DNA from: Desulfocicer vacuolatum DSM 3385
GTDB lineage: Bacteria; Desulfobacterota; Desulfobacteria; Desulfobacterales; SURF-7
Direction of reading: 5' to 3'
NCBI GenBank assembly: GCA_945870015.1
Contig: CAMBQS010000194.1
Coordinates: forward strand, 1-6,651
Length of the DNA: 6,651 nucleotides
The notes beneath the pieces were generated by a model. That model was not told where the DNA came from. It saw only the letters and a list, made by a program, of their open reading frames with translations, and did no database searches. The first letter of the stretch is position 1. Every line of letters begins with the position of its first letter. This document shows, piece by piece, positions 5,536 to 6,651 of the stretch. A program made the translations under genes and the position numbers.

Positions 5536-5946
5536 TCAGTGAAGGGTAATCTTTTTTGAGGGCTTACCGCTTAACTGTTCTGCAATCGATACGATCTGAA
5601 AAAAACTCTGGCTCAGTTTATGGATCGCATTCTGAATTGCATCATAATCAATATGAATTTTTTCCAACTCTTTTTCCTGTTTTAAAAAAGCAACATAAGC
5701 AGCCAGTATCTTTCTATTTTCAACGGAAAGATCTCCAATTTTCAGTTCGGTCAGATACCCGCTTGATCCATTATTCCGGATATAGTCACTTTTTGTGACA
5801 ACACCATTTATGGTAAACGAATCCAGTAAAACCTCTTCCGGCATTTCAATCTCAAATTCCACAACAGATCCCTGTTTTTGAGATTCATCATACAGTATTG
5901 TGGCTGTTTCTTCGGTCAAGTCTAATAACTCACGTCCAATTTTCAT
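5536..5946 (-). CDS. Hypothetical protein, weakly PilZ-like
   Basis: A 136-residue protein without signal peptide or membrane segment. Residues about 25-90 alternate like a small beta-barrel ending in a helix (SVVEFEIEMPEE, then FTINGVVTKSDYI, GYLTELKIGDLSVENRKILAAYVAFL). This resembles PilZ-domain proteins in layout, but the c-di-GMP-binding RxxxR and D/NxSxxG motifs are absent, so ligand binding is doubtful. The C-terminal part (about 88-125) is helical, ending in a basic tail. The ATG at 5946 has only a weak AGAG just upstream. It is 59 bp upstream of the flavoprotein gene on the same strand, so the two are probably co-transcribed. That it is a real gene is likely; the PilZ comparison is tentative. 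Confidence 0.6.
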   Translation of the reverse strand: MKIGRELLDLTEETATILYDESQKQGSVVEFEIEMPEEVLLDSFTINGVVTKSDYIRNNGSSGYLTELKIGDLSVENRKILAAYVAFLKQEKELEKIHIDYDAIQNAIHKLSQSFFQIVSIAEQLSGKPSKKITLH

Positions 5947-6094
5947 TCTCTAAAAACCCTTTTCCCAGATAATCAACATGATAAAGTCTTAGCGGTTCTA
6001 ATCATTTTTGTTGTTTATGAGTAAGATACCCGTTCATGTATGTCAAATATTATTTATCTCCGCTTCATCTCCAAAGGGCATATGATCTTTCCAG

Positions 6095-6122
6095 TTGACA
6101 GTATGAAGGATTATGTTATAAT
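6095..6122 (+). promoter_or_regulatory. Perfect-consensus sigma70 promoter
   Basis: TTGACA (6095-6100) and TATAAT (6117-6122) match both consensus hexamers fully, with a 16-bp spacer. Transcription would start near 6129 and run toward the pilin gene, whose ATG is about 350 nt further on. No open frame with a ribosome binding site lies between, so the product is either a long pilin leader or a separate small RNA. Confidence 0.7.
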
Positions 6123-6131
6123 CATTGACAA

Positions 6132-6144
6132 ATATCGGCGATAT
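6132..6144. promoter_or_regulatory. Small dyad at the predicted start site
   Basis: ATATC-GGC-GATAT is a 5-bp perfect dyad centred about 10 bp past the predicted start of the consensus promoter. It may be an operator or a 5'-end hairpin of the transcript; it is short enough to occur by chance. Confidence 0.3.
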
Positions 6145-6211
6145 CTTCATTTTCAAACAAGACCCTTCATTCTGCCGATCAATATCAACTTGCAAGACCG
6201 TAAATCGAAAC

Positions 6212-6259
6212 CAAATCAGGAAAATTCAAAAACGCAGATCATGATCCCAACCTGATTTG
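6212..6259 (+). repeat. 9-bp perfect long-range stem in the presumed leader
   Basis: CAAATCAGG (6212-6220) pairs exactly with CCTGATTTG (6251-6259) across a 30-nt loop. No U-run follows on the plus strand, so it is not an intrinsic terminator. It lies inside the transcript expected from the promoter at 6095-6122 and could structure a leader or small RNA. Confidence 0.35.
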
Positions 6260-6479
6260 AAAAATATCACAACAATTACTTGAATTATTTCATTGAGCTG
6301 TGTTGAAAAAGCTGTCGCTTCCGCTTTTCTGCATCTCTATCATAAACGCAAAAATACTCGTTTTTTTCATCTTGTGATTACGGATTCAAAGGTGAAAACA
6401 CTCTGGATCTGAACACGCTGTGTTTCAATAACCATCTTTTTAAAAGCAAACAATCCCATTGTGCAAAAGGAGGCAGGTG

Positions 6480-6651
6480 ATGCGATTCCTGAACCGGATA
6501 GTAACTGTCATTAAAGACAGCAAAGGGTTTACACTGATTGAAATGGCCATTGTACTTATTATCATTGGCATTATTATCGGTGCGGTCGTGAAGGGAAAAG
6601 ATATTATCCGCAGCGGAGAGCAAAAAAAAATCTATTCCAAATTTTTTAATG
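6480..6651 (+). CDS. Type IV pilin/pseudopilin-like prepilin, N-terminal part
   Basis: Fifty-seven residues are visible before the window ends. After a 16-residue basic leader ending in KG comes the class III signal motif: cleavage would fall between G16 and F17, with the conserved glutamate at mature position +5 (E21) in FTLIEMAIVL. The hydrophobic helix continues to about residue 37 (IIIGIIIGAVV), followed by the charged stretch KGKDIIRSGEQKK. Family knowledge: prepilin peptidase cuts and N-methylates such proteins, which assemble through this helix into type IV pili or type II secretion pseudopili. The motif with KGKDII/RSGE resembles short pseudopilin-like proteins more than a major pilin, but the C-terminal half needed to decide is missing. 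A strong AAGGAGG (6467-6473) lies 6 nt before the ATG. Confidence 0.88.
   Translation, partial: MRFLNRIVTVIKDSKGFTLIEMAIVLIIIGIIIGAVVKGKDIIRSGEQKKIYSKFFN

Larger units (their letters stand above)
5947..6479. other. Gene-poor divergent region between the PilZ-like gene and the pilin gene
   Basis: About 530 bp of AT-rich DNA with no convincing gene. It contains a perfect-consensus plus-strand promoter, a dyad at its predicted start and a long-range stem, listed separately. On the minus strand TTGACA at 6046-6041 could be a -35 for the gene starting at 5946, but the hexamer 17 bp downstream (TACTCA) is poor. A GG-N10-GC spacing at 6405-6418 faintly resembles a sigma54 site. No tRNA or clear terminator was seen. 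Confidence 0.5.

Noticed and set aside
6040..6255. 71-residue plus-strand open frame
   Set aside because: It has no ribosome binding site, no family resemblance, and contains the consensus promoter and one arm of the long-range stem.
6404..6419. Possible sigma54 promoter (TGG...GC with GG-N10-GC spacing) before the pilin
   Set aside because: Only the GG/GC spacing and a few other bases match; TGGCAC and TTGC cores are not present.
6378..6623. Minus-strand frame opposite the pilin gene
   Set aside because: The plus strand has a strong ribosome binding site and a textbook prepilin signal over the same bases.

Overview
The window looks like chromosomal DNA of a Gram-negative bacterium, most plausibly an anaerobic, deltaproteobacterial-type (Desulfobacterota) lineage. 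The grounds are the lysine-rich, moderately AT-rich coding style, a PhaR-type polyhydroxyalkanoate (PHA) regulator next to a wax ester synthase/diacylglycerol acyltransferase (WS/DGAT), a small protein rich in DRR motifs, and a type IV pilin-like gene. This placement is inferred from protein style only; there is no rRNA or marker gene here.

Left part (1-3686): a storage-granule neighbourhood. On the minus strand, running off the left edge, is the N-terminal half of a WS/DGAT acyltransferase with an intact HHxxxDG motif. Divergent from it on the plus strand is a lysine-rich phasin-like protein made of five tandem 22-residue repeats. It is preceded by a good sigma70-type promoter, an A-tract and a perfect 17-bp inverted repeat that looks like an operator, and is closed by a strong intrinsic terminator. 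Three more plus-strand genes follow, probably as an operon: a degenerate PhaR-like protein, a canonical PhaR joined to a phasin-like C-terminus, and a conserved protein of unknown function with an FFFEKLY motif. The first three plus-strand proteins share a C-terminal module of the form NLPSK..V..L..SM..L, the type seen at the end of granule-associated phasins. The likely joint role is to build, coat and control hydrophobic storage inclusions (PHA and/or neutral lipid). No PHA synthase lies in the window.

Middle part (3702-5946, minus strand): in order of transcription, a small protein with a weak PilZ-like pattern, a large FAD-dependent dehydrogenase of the COG2509 type with an N-terminal cysteine cluster, and a 72-residue DRR-repeat protein. 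None has a demonstrated link to the storage genes. The last plus-strand storage gene and the DRR gene converge with only 15 bp between them.

Right part (5947-6651): a gene-poor stretch of about 530 bp holding a perfect-consensus sigma70 promoter (TTGACA-N16-TATAAT), a small dyad at its predicted start site and a long-range stem. It is followed by the start of a type IV pilin/pseudopilin gene with a classical prepilin cleavage motif, which runs off the right edge.
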